A stretch of DNA of 64,000 nt from Pseudidiomarina sediminum DSM 21906 (GTDB taxonomy: Bacteria; Pseudomonadota; Gammaproteobacteria; Enterobacterales; Alteromonadaceae), in NCBI RefSeq assembly GCF_000423165.1, contig NZ_KE383983.1, positions 393,965 through 457,964 of the forward strand, written 5' to 3'. The notes under the pieces are model-generated. The model was given only the letters and a program-made list of their open reading frames with translations, made no database searches and had not been told where the DNA came from. This document shows positions 19,393 through 29,825 of this stretch, one piece after another (positions within the stretch are counted from its first letter, which is position 1; the number at the start of each line of letters is the position of its first letter). The position numbers were made by a program, and so were the translations under genes.

Positions 19393-19426
19393 GCCTTCGT
19401 TTCAGCAAAATAGAACTATAAAACCG

Positions 19427-19684
19427 ATGACAACAGATGATATTCAGCAGCTCTTAAATGAGGCGCTTGAGCTTGACGAGCTGATTGTAAAAATTGACGG
19501 AAGCCATGCGAACATCACTGCCGTTGGCGCGTTGTTCGAAGACTTGTCGCGAGTGAAAAAGCAGCAGGTCATTTACGCGCCGCTAAAAGCATTGATTGCC
19601 AGTGGTGAACTGCATGCTGTTTCGATTAAAACCTATACACCTACAGAATGGCAGCGCGAGAAAAAACTCGCGATGCTCAGCTAA
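19427..19684 (+). CDS. ibaG: IbaG, BolA-family protein
   Basis: This 85-residue BolA/IbaG-fold protein is at the E. coli ibaG (yrbA) position between mlaB and murA. BolA-family proteins bind monothiol glutaredoxins through [2Fe-2S] clusters, and in Vibrio cholerae IbaG affects envelope integrity. The conserved helical segment KKQQVIYAPLKALIASGELHAVSIKTYTP is the BolA C-terminal signature; the His (LHAVSI) is a likely cluster ligand. Confidence 0.93.
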   Translation: MTTDDIQQLLNEALELDELIVKIDGSHANITAVGALFEDLSRVKKQQVIYAPLKALIASGELHAVSIKTYTPTEWQREKKLAMLS

Positions 19685-19696
19685 AGAGAGTCCTGA

Positions 19697-22011
<2,315 letters not shown>

Positions 22012-22062
22012 AAGTGTCGTCCGTTACTGAAGAAAAGTTAATGCGAGCATATCACATTCTAT

Positions 22063-22095
22063 GAAAAAGAAGGCAGCTCTGTTTCGAGCTGCCTT
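22063..22095 (-). terminator. Intrinsic terminator after degQ
   Basis: On the minus strand a 10-bp stem, core GGCAGCTC/GAGCTGCC with a 6-base loop, is followed by TTCTTTTT. It sits between degQ and degS and should end most degQ transcripts, which implies a separate promoter or partial read-through for degS. Confidence 0.85.
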
Positions 22096-22130
22096 GATAT
22101 CACGTGCGCTGTTGGTTGTTCACAGAGGTG

Positions 22131-23477
22131 TTAGCCACCGCGTAGAACAAGGTAGAGTGACGAGTTACCTCGGCGGATATTTAAAGCCACCACTCCTTTG
22201 GCACTATCGAGTGCTTTACGTAACTCAGACACCGAGTTTACCGGTTGACGGTTGACCGCCACAATGACGTCATCCTTACGCAAGCCGTAACGTGCAGCCA
22301 TAGAGTTCTCGCGAAGTTCCGTAATGGTGATACCACCGTCATCGGTTGCCGCCAGCGTAGCCCCTTCGAGTGCTGGGTGTAAATTCGCAGCATCGGCTGA
22401 GGTATCTTCTGCCGTCAGGGTGACTTCAAAGGTGCGCTTTTTACCGTCACGAAGTACGGTGATATCAATGGCTTTGCCAACACCTAGGGTTTTAACGCGT
22501 GCCCCCAAGTCGGCAAAACTGCGAATTTTTTCGCCGTTTACTGCAATGATAACGTCGCCTGATTGCAGGCCTGCTTTCGCAGCAGCGCCATCTGGAATCA
22601 CTTCGGCGACAAATGCACCTTGGTTGGCATCGAGACTAAGTGCTTGGGCAATATCGGCAGTAAGGTCATTCCCACGTACGCCAAGCACCCCGCGACGTAC
22701 TTCACCGAACTCAATCAGTTGCTGTACCAGCGCTTGCATCATGTCCGATGGAATGGCAAAACCAATGCCAATATTGCCGCCATTTGGACCTAAGATGGCG
22801 GTGTTGATGCCAATAAGCTTACCGTCAAGGGTTACTAAGGCGCCACCAGAGTTGCCACTGTTGATTGCAGCATCGGTTTGAATGAAATTTTCGATCTCTT
22901 CAATGCCTAAGCCACTACGACCTAGTGCACTGACAATACCTGAAGTGACCGTTTGGCCAAGACCGAAAGGGTTACCAATGGCAACGACGAAGTCACCGAC
23001 GCGTAGGTCGGCTGAGCGACCGATTTCAATTTCGGTGAGGTTCTTGCCGTTTTCAATTTGAATCAGTGCGATGTCAGAGTTTTCATCAGTACCGATGACC
23101 TTGGCATCGAATTGTGCTCCGTCTTTCAAGGTCACGATAATTTCGTTCGCGCCGTCAATCACATGATTGTTGGTCACCACATAGCCGTTTTCGGCATCAA
23201 TAATGACGCCTGAACCTAAACCTTGGAACGGGCGTTCTTGCACGCGTTCACGGGGACTATTGGGGCCAAAAAAGAACTGGAACATATCCGGCACGCGTTG
23301 ACGTACCTCACGACTGCCTTTGACCGAAATATTCACGACCGCAGGGGTCACTTCTTCGAGCATCGGTGCCAGTGTTGGGGTTTCGTCCTTGTCGCCAAAG
23401 AACGGAATATTAGCCTGGGCTGGACTCAGAGCGAGCAGCCCAGTGAGGGTAACAATTGCAAATAGCTTAAGTTTCAT
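22131..23477 (-). CDS. degQ: DegQ/DegP-type periplasmic serine protease
   Basis: This HtrA-family protease/chaperone has 448 residues: a signal peptide (cleavage near PAQA-N, residue 22-23), a protease domain with triad H105, D135, S210 (NSGNSGGAL), and two PDZ domains (about 250-340 and 360-445). The linker after the signal is short, favouring DegQ over DegP, but the two cannot be firmly separated. It degrades or refolds damaged periplasmic proteins. A sigma-E-like promoter lies 42 bases before the ATG, an AAGGAG ribosome site is present and a terminator follows. Confidence 0.92.
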   Translation of the reverse strand: MKLKLFAIVTLTGLLALSPAQANIPFFGDKDETPTLAPMLEEVTPAVVNISVKGSREVRQRVPDMFQFFFGPNSPRERVQERPFQGLGSGVIIDAENGYVVTNNHVIDGANEIIVTLKDGAQFDAKVIGTDENSDIALIQIENGKNLTEIEIGRSADLRVGDFVVAIGNPFGLGQTVTSGIVSALGRSGLGIEEIENFIQTDAAINSGNSGGALVTLDGKLIGINTAILGPNGGNIGIGFAIPSDMMQALVQQLIEFGEVRRGVLGVRGNDLTADIAQALSLDANQGAFVAEVIPDGAAAKAGLQSGDVIIAVNGEKIRSFADLGARVKTLGVGKAIDITVLRDGKKRTFEVTLTAEDTSADAANLHPALEGATLAATDDGGITITELRENSMAARYGLRKDDVIVAVNRQPVNSVSELRKALDSAKGVVALNIRRGNSSLYLVLRGG

Positions 23478-23518
23478 AGGGTACAGACTCCTTCTAACAA
23501 CACGCCGTTGCGTGCAAG

Positions 23519-23546
23519 TAAAGACCGACCCTATTTAGATAAGTTC
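23519..23546 (-). promoter_or_regulatory. Candidate sigma-E promoter for degQ
   Basis: On the minus strand GAACTT (23546-23541) and TCTTTA (23524-23519) are separated by 16 bases. The sigma-E consensus is GGAACTT, about 16 bases, then TCTGA/TCAAA. The -35 fits well, the -10 only in part. Control of degP/degQ by sigma-E is established in enterics; here it is inferred from the motif. Confidence 0.45.
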
Positions 23547-23560
23547 ACCGCAAAGGTGTT

Positions 23561-23998
23561 TCAAGATGTTTTTTCTTCTGAACTCGAAAAAATTCCACTT
23601 TGGGTGTCGGAATAGTCACGTGGCGCATGTGCTTGCGTCTCAGGTTTTTCCGATTTGCTATCTTTTTGCAGCTTACTGGCCATACGTAATTGACGCATGG
23701 TGTCTTCTGCAAAAAACGGCAGGCTAGGCTGCGTTTGCTCTTTTTGTAAGAGCTCAGCGCTATGACCTAAATAGGCTTTCAACTTTTCTTGGGTTTCTTC
23801 AAGTTGTTCAACAAGAGCGCTTGCAGTTGCGAAATGTTCGCCCACTTCTTGTTGATAAGCGGCCAATTGTTCACGGCTTTGTTGCACTTCTTCGGTAAGA
23901 CGCGCTTCCTCAGAATGCTCCTTGAGCCAATACCGGGCAATAAAGAACCCTACGACAGCACCAGCTAAAACCAAGAGAATGCCGATGATTGCATTCAT
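23561..23998 (-). CDS. zapG: ZapG (YhcB, DUF1043) cell-shape/division protein
   Basis: ZapG/YhcB is a small inner-membrane protein that in E. coli couples cell-envelope growth and division and contacts the divisome and elongasome. The 145 residues have one N-terminal helix (about 4-22), a long coiled coil (about 28-88), a conserved LPFFAEDTMRQL block and a disordered, polar tail. It lies directly upstream of degQ, as in E. coli, and is divergent from zapE. Confidence 0.9.
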   Translation of the reverse strand: MNAIIGILLVLAGAVVGFFIARYWLKEHSEEARLTEEVQQSREQLAAYQQEVGEHFATASALVEQLEETQEKLKAYLGHSAELLQKEQTQPSLPFFAEDTMRQLRMASKLQKDSKSEKPETQAHAPRDYSDTQSGIFSSSEEKTS

Positions 23999-24068
23999 AA
24001 AAACTCCTTAAAAACGCGTTACACATGATAAACTGATACCCCATAGCATAATCCAGAATAGGGTCGAA

Positions 24069-25193
24069 GTGGTAGTGACAACGCAAAACATCACCCCATT
24101 GAGTAAATACGAAGCCGATTTAGCCTCAGGAAACTTCACTCCAGACGCCGCGCAGCGCAAAGCGGTTGAAGCTTTACAACGACTGTTTGATGAGCTGATG
24201 GTTTATCATGGCCGTGCAGAACGCAGTTGGCTGGATAAGCTCAAAGGGCTATTTGGGCAACAGCCCCAAGCGCCAAAAGGCATTTACTTTTGGGGCGGCG
24301 TAGGGCGCGGTAAAACATACTTAGTGGATACCTTTTTCGATGCGTTACCTTTTAAACGCAAAATGCGTGTGCACTTCCATCGCTTTATGCATCGTGTGCA
24401 CAAAGAGCTGAAGTTACTGAAAGGACAGAGTGATCCGTTACCACTCATTGCCGACAAACTAGCCGCTGAAGCGCGCGTGATCTGCTTTGATGAGTTCTTT
24501 GTGCAAGATATTACCGACGCTATGCTTTTAGGTACCTTAATGCAGGAGTTATTCCAGCGCGGTGTGGTGTTAGTGGCGACTTCGAATATCATTCCCGATG
24601 AGCTGTACCGCAATGGTCTGCAACGCCAACGTTTTTTACCGGCAATTGAGCTGATCAAACAAAACTGCGAAGTGATAAATGTCGACAGTGGTATCGATTA
24701 CCGTTTGCGTACTTTAACGCGTGCGGAAATTTATCATGCGCCACTCGATGCCGAAGCCGATACCAATTTACAGCGCTATTTCGCAGAACTGGCACCGGAT
24801 CATTGCAGTCGAAATACTGACGGTAGCATTCGTATCAATGGTCGTGATATTGCCGTGCGGCTGGAATGTGACGATGTGGTCTTGTTCGAGTTTGACGCGA
24901 TTTGTGGCGGCCCACGTTCACAAAACGATTATATTGAGATTGCCCAAATCTACCACGCGGTGCTGATCAGCAACGTACCCCAGCTAGGGGGCGCCAACGA
25001 CGATGCCGCACGTCGTTTCCTAGCCTTGGTCGATGAGTTCTATGAACGCCGAGTGAAGTTAATTCTCTCTGCAGCTGTGCCGCTGGAGAAGATCTATAGC
25101 GAAGGTAAGTTGACCTTTGAATACCAACGCTGTGTGTCGCGCTTACAAGAAATGCAAAGCCACGATTATCTGGCACAAGAACACAAACCCTAA
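24069..25193 (+). CDS. zapE: ZapE, division-associated AAA ATPase
   Basis: ZapE (YhcM/AFG1 family) is a P-loop ATPase that interacts with FtsZ and destabilises Z-ring bundles under stress. The 374-residue length agrees with E. coli (375). Walker A is GGVGRGKT (76-83), Walker B is ICFDEFFVQD and a sensor block VATSNIIPDELY is visible. Start codons are GTG only (24069 or 24075); neither has a strong ribosome site. Confidence 0.94.
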   Translation: MVVTTQNITPLSKYEADLASGNFTPDAAQRKAVEALQRLFDELMVYHGRAERSWLDKLKGLFGQQPQAPKGIYFWGGVGRGKTYLVDTFFDALPFKRKMRVHFHRFMHRVHKELKLLKGQSDPLPLIADKLAAEARVICFDEFFVQDITDAMLLGTLMQELFQRGVVLVATSNIIPDELYRNGLQRQRFLPAIELIKQNCEVINVDSGIDYRLRTLTRAEIYHAPLDAEADTNLQRYFAELAPDHCSRNTDGSIRINGRDIAVRLECDDVVLFEFDAICGGPRSQNDYIEIAQIYHAVLISNVPQLGGANDDAARRFLALVDEFYERRVKLILSAAVPLEKIYSEGKLTFEYQRCVSRLQEMQSHDYLAQEHKP

Positions 25194-25216
25194 GTCGTTA
25201 GTCGAGCGCTACGCTC

Positions 25217-25241
25217 TTCGTTAATCGTTATTCGTTAATCG
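25217..25241 (+). repeat. Inverted short heptamer array (TTCGTTA type)
   Basis: TTCGTTA, ATCGTTA, TTCGTTA and a partial ATCG follow one another. TTCGTTA is the exact reverse complement of the TAACGAA unit repeated seven times 76 bases further on, so the two arrays form an inverted pair able to fold back on each other for about 21 bp. Confidence 0.75.
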
Positions 25242-25313
25242 AAAAAACAAGAAAAGATAAGAAAAGTCATAATAATTTTACTTGTATTTGTTTTTGATGC
25301 AGTAATGCTGTCG

Positions 25314-25362
25314 TAACGAATAACGAATAACGAATAACGAATAACGAATAACGAATAACGAA
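25314..25362 (+). repeat. Tandem heptamer array, 7 x TAACGAA
   Basis: Seven perfect copies of TAACGAA without interruption (49 bases) end five bases before the -35 box of the rplM promoter. The 7-bp unit is not a codon multiple and lies outside any gene. Slippage would change copy number between strains and move the inverted partner array relative to the promoter. Confidence 0.92.
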
Positions 25363-25367
25363 CCCCG

Positions 25368-25396
25368 TTGATCTTTTCGGCAGTTTTCCCTATAAT
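25368..25396 (+). promoter_or_regulatory. Sigma-70 promoter for rplM-rpsI
   Basis: TTGATC (25368-25373), a 17-base spacer and a perfect TATAAT (25391-25396) are followed by a GC-rich start region (CCGCGCAG), the discriminator type linked to stringent control of ribosomal genes. Confidence 0.85.
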
Positions 25397-25442
25397 CCGC
25401 GCAGCCCACGTTACAGGTACAACTAACCGTAAAAGTGGCAAC

Positions 25443-25462
25443 ACCACAACGGTTGTTGTGGT
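25443..25462 (+). promoter_or_regulatory. Leader hairpin in the rplM 5' UTR
   Basis: ACCACAAC and GTTGTGGT form a perfect 8-bp stem with a GGTT loop, about 40 bases after the predicted transcription start and 54 bases before the rplM ATG. In E. coli L13 represses its own operon through the leader; that this hairpin is part of such a site is inference. Confidence 0.4.
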
Positions 25463-25516
25463 TCGCGGGGAAGCCCGGAACTACTGTCGTGAACCTTTAA
25501 TATAGAGATAGTCTCA

Positions 25517-25945
25517 ATGAGTACATTTGTTGCAAAACCAGAAACTGTACAACGTGACTGGTATGTTATTGACGCTGAAGGTAAAACTTTAGGTCGCTTG
25601 GCGACTGAAGTTGCGCGTCGTCTTCGTGGTAAGCATAAAGCTGAGTACACTCCTCACGTTGACACTGGTGATTACATCATCATCGTGAACGCTGAGAAAG
25701 TAGCGGTTACTGGCCGTAAAGCTCAGAACAAAATGTATTATTCACACACTGGGTATCCAGGCGGTATCAAAGAAATCAACTTCGAGAAGTTGATTGCTAA
25801 GAAACCTGAAATGGTCATTCAGAAAGCGGTGAAGGGTATGTTACCACGTGGTCCACTTGGTCGTGCCATGTTCCGTAAACTGAAAGTATATGCGGGCGCC
25901 GAGCACAATCATGTTGCTCAACAGCCTAAACAACTTGAAATTTAA
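25517..25945 (+). CDS. rplM: 50S ribosomal protein L13
   Basis: L13 (142 residues, same as E. coli) is an early-binding 23S rRNA protein of the large subunit. The conserved blocks [19 protein letters not shown] and [23 protein letters not shown] are present. It is transcribed from a consensus promoter with a leader of about 115 bases and is followed 17 bases later by rpsI. Confidence 0.98.
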   Translation: MSTFVAKPETVQRDWYVIDAEGKTLGRLATEVARRLRGKHKAEYTPHVDTGDYIIIVNAEKVAVTGRKAQNKMYYSHTGYPGGIKEINFEKLIAKKPEMVIQKAVKGMLPRGPLGRAMFRKLKVYAGAEHNHVAQQPKQLEI

Positions 25946-25962
25946 GACGGAGCACTAAGACA

Positions 25963-26355
25963 ATGGCAGAGAATCAATACTACGGTACTGGTCGTCGCAA
26001 AAGCTCTACTGCACGCGTTTTCTTGCGTCCGGGCAGCGGCAACATCAGCATCAATAACCGCACTTTGGAAGAATACTTCGGCCGTGAAACTGCACAAATG
26101 GTTGTTCGTCAACCGCTTGAGTTAGTTGAAATGGTTGAGAAATTCGATCTTTACATCACCGTTAAAGGTGGTGGTTCAAGTGGTCAAGCTGGCGCAGTGC
26201 GTCACGGTATCACGCGTGCACTTATGCAATATGACGAAGCCCTTCGTGGTGACTTGCGTCGTGCTGGTTACGTTACTCGTGACGCACGTCAAGTTGAACG
26301 TAAGAAAGTCGGCTTGCACAAAGCACGTAAGCGTCCTCAGTTCTCGAAGCGTTAA
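25963..26355 (+). CDS. rpsI: 30S ribosomal protein S9
   Basis: S9 (130 residues) is a small-subunit protein whose C-terminal tail reaches the P-site tRNA. The N-terminal [15 protein letters not shown] and the C-terminal [11 protein letters not shown] are diagnostic, and the functional terminal Lys-Arg is intact. A strong intrinsic terminator lies 40 bases downstream, so rplM-rpsI is a two-gene operon separate from the pet genes. Confidence 0.98.
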   Translation: MAENQYYGTGRRKSSTARVFLRPGSGNISINNRTLEEYFGRETAQMVVRQPLELVEMVEKFDLYITVKGGGSSGQAGAVRHGITRALMQYDEALRGDLRRAGYVTRDARQVERKKVGLHKARKRPQFSKR

Positions 26356-26394
26356 TTTTCAAATTACCGTATTCGAAGCTGTACGCTTTCGAAC

Positions 26395-26426
26395 AAAAAA
26401 ACCCGGCCATCGCGCCGGGTTTTTTG
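26395..26426 (+). terminator. Intrinsic terminator after rpsI
   Basis: A run of A, then CCCGGC (26402-26407) and GCCGGG (26414-26419) around a 6-base loop, is followed by seven T. The flanking A/T runs extend the stem and make it potentially bidirectional. Confidence 0.95.
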
Positions 26427-26478
26427 TCTTTCTCCTTGTAAAAATCAAGGGTTTTCTTTATCATCTGAAAGCATTTTT

Positions 26479-26508
26479 TTGCCGTTCACCTGTACGTTTG
26501 TGTATAGG
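26479..26508 (+). promoter_or_regulatory. Possible petABC promoter
   Basis: TTGCCG (26479-26484) and TATAGG (26503-26508) are separated by 18 bases and lie after the rpsI terminator and before petA. The -10 match is imperfect, and no better candidate is visible in the gap. Confidence 0.35.
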
Positions 26509-26582
26509 TGGATCTAACGCAGCAGCTAATTACTGACTTCACGGCAAAGCCTCGTGAAGCGTCCAAACTGGAGAGTAAGTGG

Positions 26583-27173
26583 ATGAGCAATGCGCCTGTA
26601 GATAAAGGCCGCCGTCGTTTTCTGACTGTCGCAACCTCTGTGGTTGGCGCAGCAGGCGCGGTGGGTGTTGCCGTTCCTTTCATTGCGTCGTGGAACCCAA
26701 GTGCGAAAGCTAAAAACGCGGGTGCGCCAGTGGAAGTGAACATCGGAAAAGCCGAACCGGGTCAAATGATTCGTGTTGAGTGGCGTGGTCAGCCTGTATG
26801 GGTTGTGCGCCGTACCCCAGAGATGTTAGCCAGCTTGGATAAAGTCTCTGATCAACTTCGTGACCCAAATTCAGAAGAACCTCAACAGCCAGCTTATGCG
26901 ACCAATACCTATCGTTCGCGCAAAGAAGAATACTTCGTTGCCGTGGGTATTTGTACGCACCTTGGTTGTTCACCGCAGTATCTTGAAGATTCGTTCGGTG
27001 AGCAAGTGGAAGGTGTGAGCTCTGGTTTCTTCTGTCCGTGTCACGGTTCGAAGTTCGACATCGCCGGTCGAGTATTTTCTGGCGTTCCTGCGCCGTACAA
27101 TCTGGTGGTGCCGCCGCATTACTACATTGACGACACGACCATCTTGGTTGGTGAAGATGGGGAGCAAGCCTAA
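26583..27173 (+). CDS. petA: Rieske iron-sulfur subunit of cytochrome bc1
   Basis: This 196-residue Rieske protein of complex III carries electrons from quinol to cytochrome c1. It has an N-terminal twin-arginine-like anchor (GRRRFLTVATSVVGAAG, residues 9-25) and the two cluster motifs CTHLGC (C124, H126, C129) and CPCHGS (C151, C153, H154). ATG 26583 is chosen because it puts the RRR motif near the start; a longer frame from GTG 26508 lacks support. Its stop overlaps petB by one base (TAATG). Confidence 0.95.
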   Translation: MSNAPVDKGRRRFLTVATSVVGAAGAVGVAVPFIASWNPSAKAKNAGAPVEVNIGKAEPGQMIRVEWRGQPVWVVRRTPEMLASLDKVSDQLRDPNSEEPQQPAYATNTYRSRKEEYFVAVGICTHLGCSPQYLEDSFGEQVEGVSSGFFCPCHGSKFDIAGRVFSGVPAPYNLVVPPHYYIDDTTILVGEDGEQA

Positions 27174-28435
27174 TGAAAAAATTAATCGCGTGGTTTGACG
27201 AACGTATTCCGATGACCAAAACGTGGAATATCCACTTAGCGCAATATCCAGCTCCGAAAAACTTTAACTTCTGGTACATCTTTGGCGTACTCGCCATGTT
27301 GGTCTTGGTCAACCAAATCCTTACGGGTGTTTGGCTCACCATGAACTACGTACCATCAGCAGAAGGCGCGTTTGCTTCTGTTGAATACATCATGCGTGAT
27401 ATCGATTACGGATGGTTGTTACGTTATATGCACTCTACCGGTGCATCGGCGTTCTTCGTGGTGGTCTACCTCCATATGTTCCGAGGCATGATGTACGGCT
27501 CTTATCAGAAGCCGCGTGAGTTGCTTTGGGTCTTTGGTATGTTGATCTTCCTGGTGCTCATGGCAGAAGCCTTTATGGGTTATTTGTTACCTTGGGGACA
27601 AATGTCGTACTGGGGTGCACAGGTTATTATCTCGTTGTTTGGTGCTATTCCATTCATCGGTGACGATTTGACCCTGTGGATTCGTGGTGACTACGTTATC
27701 TCAGGCGCAACCTTGAACCGTTTCTTCGCCTTGCACGTTATCGCGTTGCCGTTAGTGCTGGTTATCTTGGTGTTCTTACACATTGTGGCCTTGCACGAAG
27801 TGGGTTCGAACAACCCTGAAGGTATCGATATCAAGAAGAAGAAAGGCTCTGTTGCTGAAGAAGACAAAGCCAAGTTTAAATTCCACGAGCGCTTTACTAA
27901 GAAATACGACATCGTTGATGCTTTCCCATTCTTCCCATACTACGTGGTGAAGGATCTGGTCGGTATCGGTATCTTCTTGTTTGCCTTCTGCTACGTCATT
28001 TTCTTTGCGCCGGCAATGGGCGGCTTGTTCCTTGAGCCACCAAACTTTGAAGCTGCGAACCCGCTGAAGACCCCTGAGCATATTGCACCAGTGTGGTACT
28101 TCACGCCGTTCTACGCGATTTTGCGTGCTGTTCCTGACAAGCTATTAGGTGTCATCCTAATGTTTGGTGCGATTGCAGCCTTGTTTGTCTTGCCATGGCT
28201 TGACCGCGGCAAAGTACGCTCAATCCGCTATCGTAGCGGCTTCCACAAGCTGAACTTGACCGTATTCGCAATCAGCTTTGTGGCGCTAGGTTACTTAGGT
28301 TTGAAACCTGCAACTGAGATCTACACTCTGTTTGCGCGTATCTTTACCTTCTTGTACTTCGCGTTCTTTGTGTTGCTGTTCTTCTACAGTAAGAATGAAA
28401 ACACTAAGCCAGTTCCAGAGAGGATTACGAAGTGA
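27173..28435 (+). CDS. petB: Cytochrome b subunit of bc1
   Basis: Cytochrome b (420 residues, eight helices) carries the two b hemes and the quinol sites. Heme histidines are visible in RYMHSTGASAFFVVVYLHMF and in the ALHVIALPLVLVILVFLH segment. The Qo motif reads PVWY instead of PEWY, a variant known in gamma- and betaproteobacteria. A Lys/Glu-rich loop (about residues 222-245, IDIKKKKGSVAEEDKAKF) lengthens the connection after helix D. It is coupled to petA and petC by one-base stop/start overlaps. Confidence 0.96.
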   Translation: MKKLIAWFDERIPMTKTWNIHLAQYPAPKNFNFWYIFGVLAMLVLVNQILTGVWLTMNYVPSAEGAFASVEYIMRDIDYGWLLRYMHSTGASAFFVVVYLHMFRGMMYGSYQKPRELLWVFGMLIFLVLMAEAFMGYLLPWGQMSYWGAQVIISLFGAIPFIGDDLTLWIRGDYVISGATLNRFFALHVIALPLVLVILVFLHIVALHEVGSNNPEGIDIKKKKGSVAEEDKAKFKFHERFTKKYDIVDAFPFFPYYVVKDLVGIGIFLFAFCYVIFFAPAMGGLFLEPPNFEAANPLKTPEHIAPVWYFTPFYAILRAVPDKLLGVILMFGAIAALFVLPWLDRGKVRSIRYRSGFHKLNLTVFAISFVALGYLGLKPATEIYTLFARIFTFLYFAFFVLLFFYSKNENTKPVPERITK

Positions 28436-29181
28436 TGAAACAGTTCCTAAAAACCACTCTTCTGGTTGCCGCTACAGTATGGTCAGTTGCAGGATTTGCA
28501 GCTGGCCCAACGGTGCCACTTGATGAAGCTAAAGTAGATTTGCATGACAAGGCCTCGCTACAGCGCGGAGCGCAATTGTTCATGAACTACTGCTTGGGTT
28601 GTCACTCAATGCAATACCAACGTTACCAGCGTACCTTTAACGATTTAGGTATTCCTGATGACTTAGGTATGGAAAACCTCCAGTTCACTGGTGACAAAGT
28701 AGGTGACTTGATCACTAACACGATGTCAGCTGAGTCAGCGGGTGCTTGGTTTGGTACTGCTGCACCTGATTTGACGCTAGTTGCGCGTGTGCGTGGCGCT
28801 GACTGGATTTACACCTATTTACGTTCTTTCTACGTTGACGAATCACGTCCATTTGGCGTGAACAACACCGTTTTTCCAAACGTGGGTATGCCACACGTAT
28901 TGCAGGAGCTCCAAGGTGTTCCTAGCAAGACCACTGAGCAGCGCATGATCGATGGTGAGATGCAAGACGTCTACGTAGGTTTGAAAACCGATGGCAGCGG
29001 CATGTTAAGTGCTGATGAATACGATCAAGCCATGCTCGATTTGACTAGCTTCTTGGTTTACACCGGTGAACCAATGTTGTTAGAACAGCGTCGTATGGGT
29101 TGGTACGTCTTCGGTTTCTTATTAGTCTTTACCTTATTCGCCTGGTTACTGAAGCGCGAATTCTTTAAAGACGTCAAGTAA
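28435..29181 (+). CDS. petC: Cytochrome c1 subunit of bc1
   Basis: Cytochrome c1 (248 residues from ATG 28435) has a Sec signal peptide (cleavage near FAAG, residue 22-24), a covalent heme site CLGCH (C53, C56, H57), and a C-terminal membrane anchor (about 223-240). It passes electrons from the Rieske protein to soluble cytochrome c. The ATG overlaps the petB stop by one base (TGATG) after an AGGA ribosome site; GTG 28432 is a less likely alternative. The stop touches the sspA leader. Confidence 0.95.
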   Translation: MKQFLKTTLLVAATVWSVAGFAAGPTVPLDEAKVDLHDKASLQRGAQLFMNYCLGCHSMQYQRYQRTFNDLGIPDDLGMENLQFTGDKVGDLITNTMSAESAGAWFGTAAPDLTLVARVRGADWIYTYLRSFYVDESRPFGVNNTVFPNVGMPHVLQELQGVPSKTTEQRMIDGEMQDVYVGLKTDGSGMLSADEYDQAMLDLTSFLVYTGEPMLLEQRRMGWYVFGFLLVFTLFAWLLKREFFKDVK

Positions 29182-29195
29182 TGATGGAGAAAGAC

Positions 29196-29825
29196 ATGTC
29201 GGTTGCGGCAAATAAGCGGTCAGTGATGACCTTGTATTCGGGACGTAATGACTTACGTAGTCATCAGGCTCGAATCGTGTTAGCAGAGAAAGGTGTAAGT
29301 GTAGAAATCACTTACGTCGACAACGATCAGTTGCCTGAAGATTTGTTGCAATTGAATCCGTATCCGGATGCATTGCCAACTTTGGTGGATCGTGAGCTCG
29401 TGCTGTACAACGCACATATCATCATGGAATACCTTGATGAGCGTTTCCCGCATCCGCCATTGATGCCAGTTTACCCAGTTGCGCGTGGTACCAGTCGTTT
29501 GATGATGTATCGCATTGAGCGTGACTGGTATAGCTTAGCAAGCACACTTGAAAAAGGCGGTAAAGGTGTCGAAGCGGCACGTCAGGAACTGCGCGAAGGC
29601 ATCTTAGCTTTAGCGCCTATTTTTGCTGACACGCCATTCTTCATGAGTGAAGAGTTTACCCTGGTAGACTGTTACTTAGCGCCATTATTATGGCGTTTGC
29701 CAAGCTATGGTATCGAACTCGAGGGCGCTGCAGCGAAAGCTGTCAAAGCTTATATGCTGCGTGTGTTTGAGCGCGATTCTTTCCAAGCTTCATTGACCGA
29801 CGTTGAGCGAGACTTAGGTCGGTGA
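29196..29825 (+). CDS. sspA: SspA, stringent starvation protein A
   Basis: SspA is a GST-fold protein without GST activity that binds RNA polymerase sigma-70 holoenzyme and affects stationary-phase and acid-stress transcription. From ATG 29196 it has 209 residues and the diagnostic N-terminus VAANKRSVMTLYSG and the PHPPLMPVYPVARG block. GGAG seven bases before ATG 29196 decides the start over ATG 29181/29184, which would overlap the petC stop. No terminator separates it from petC, so it may be read from the pet promoter. Confidence 0.95.
   Translation: MSVAANKRSVMTLYSGRNDLRSHQARIVLAEKGVSVEITYVDNDQLPEDLLQLNPYPDALPTLVDRELVLYNAHIIMEYLDERFPHPPLMPVYPVARGTSRLMMYRIERDWYSLASTLEKGGKGVEAARQELREGILALAPIFADTPFFMSEEFTLVDCYLAPLLWRLPSYGIELEGAAAKAVKAYMLRVFERDSFQASLTDVERDLGR

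Larger units (their letters stand above)
25194..25516 (+). other. zapE-rplM intergenic region (323 bases)
   Basis: No gene is visible here. In order it holds a short GAGCG/CGCTC hairpin just after zapE (25204-25216), three TTCGTTA-type heptamers (25217-25237), an AT-rich stretch, seven tandem TAACGAA heptamers (25314-25362), a consensus sigma-70 promoter (25368-25396) and a leader of about 115 bases with one strong hairpin before the rplM ATG. Confidence 0.8.

Noticed and set aside
25314-25362. CRISPR-like short repeat array
   Set aside because: The units are 7 bases, directly tandem and without spacers, and no cas genes are near. It is a simple microsatellite.
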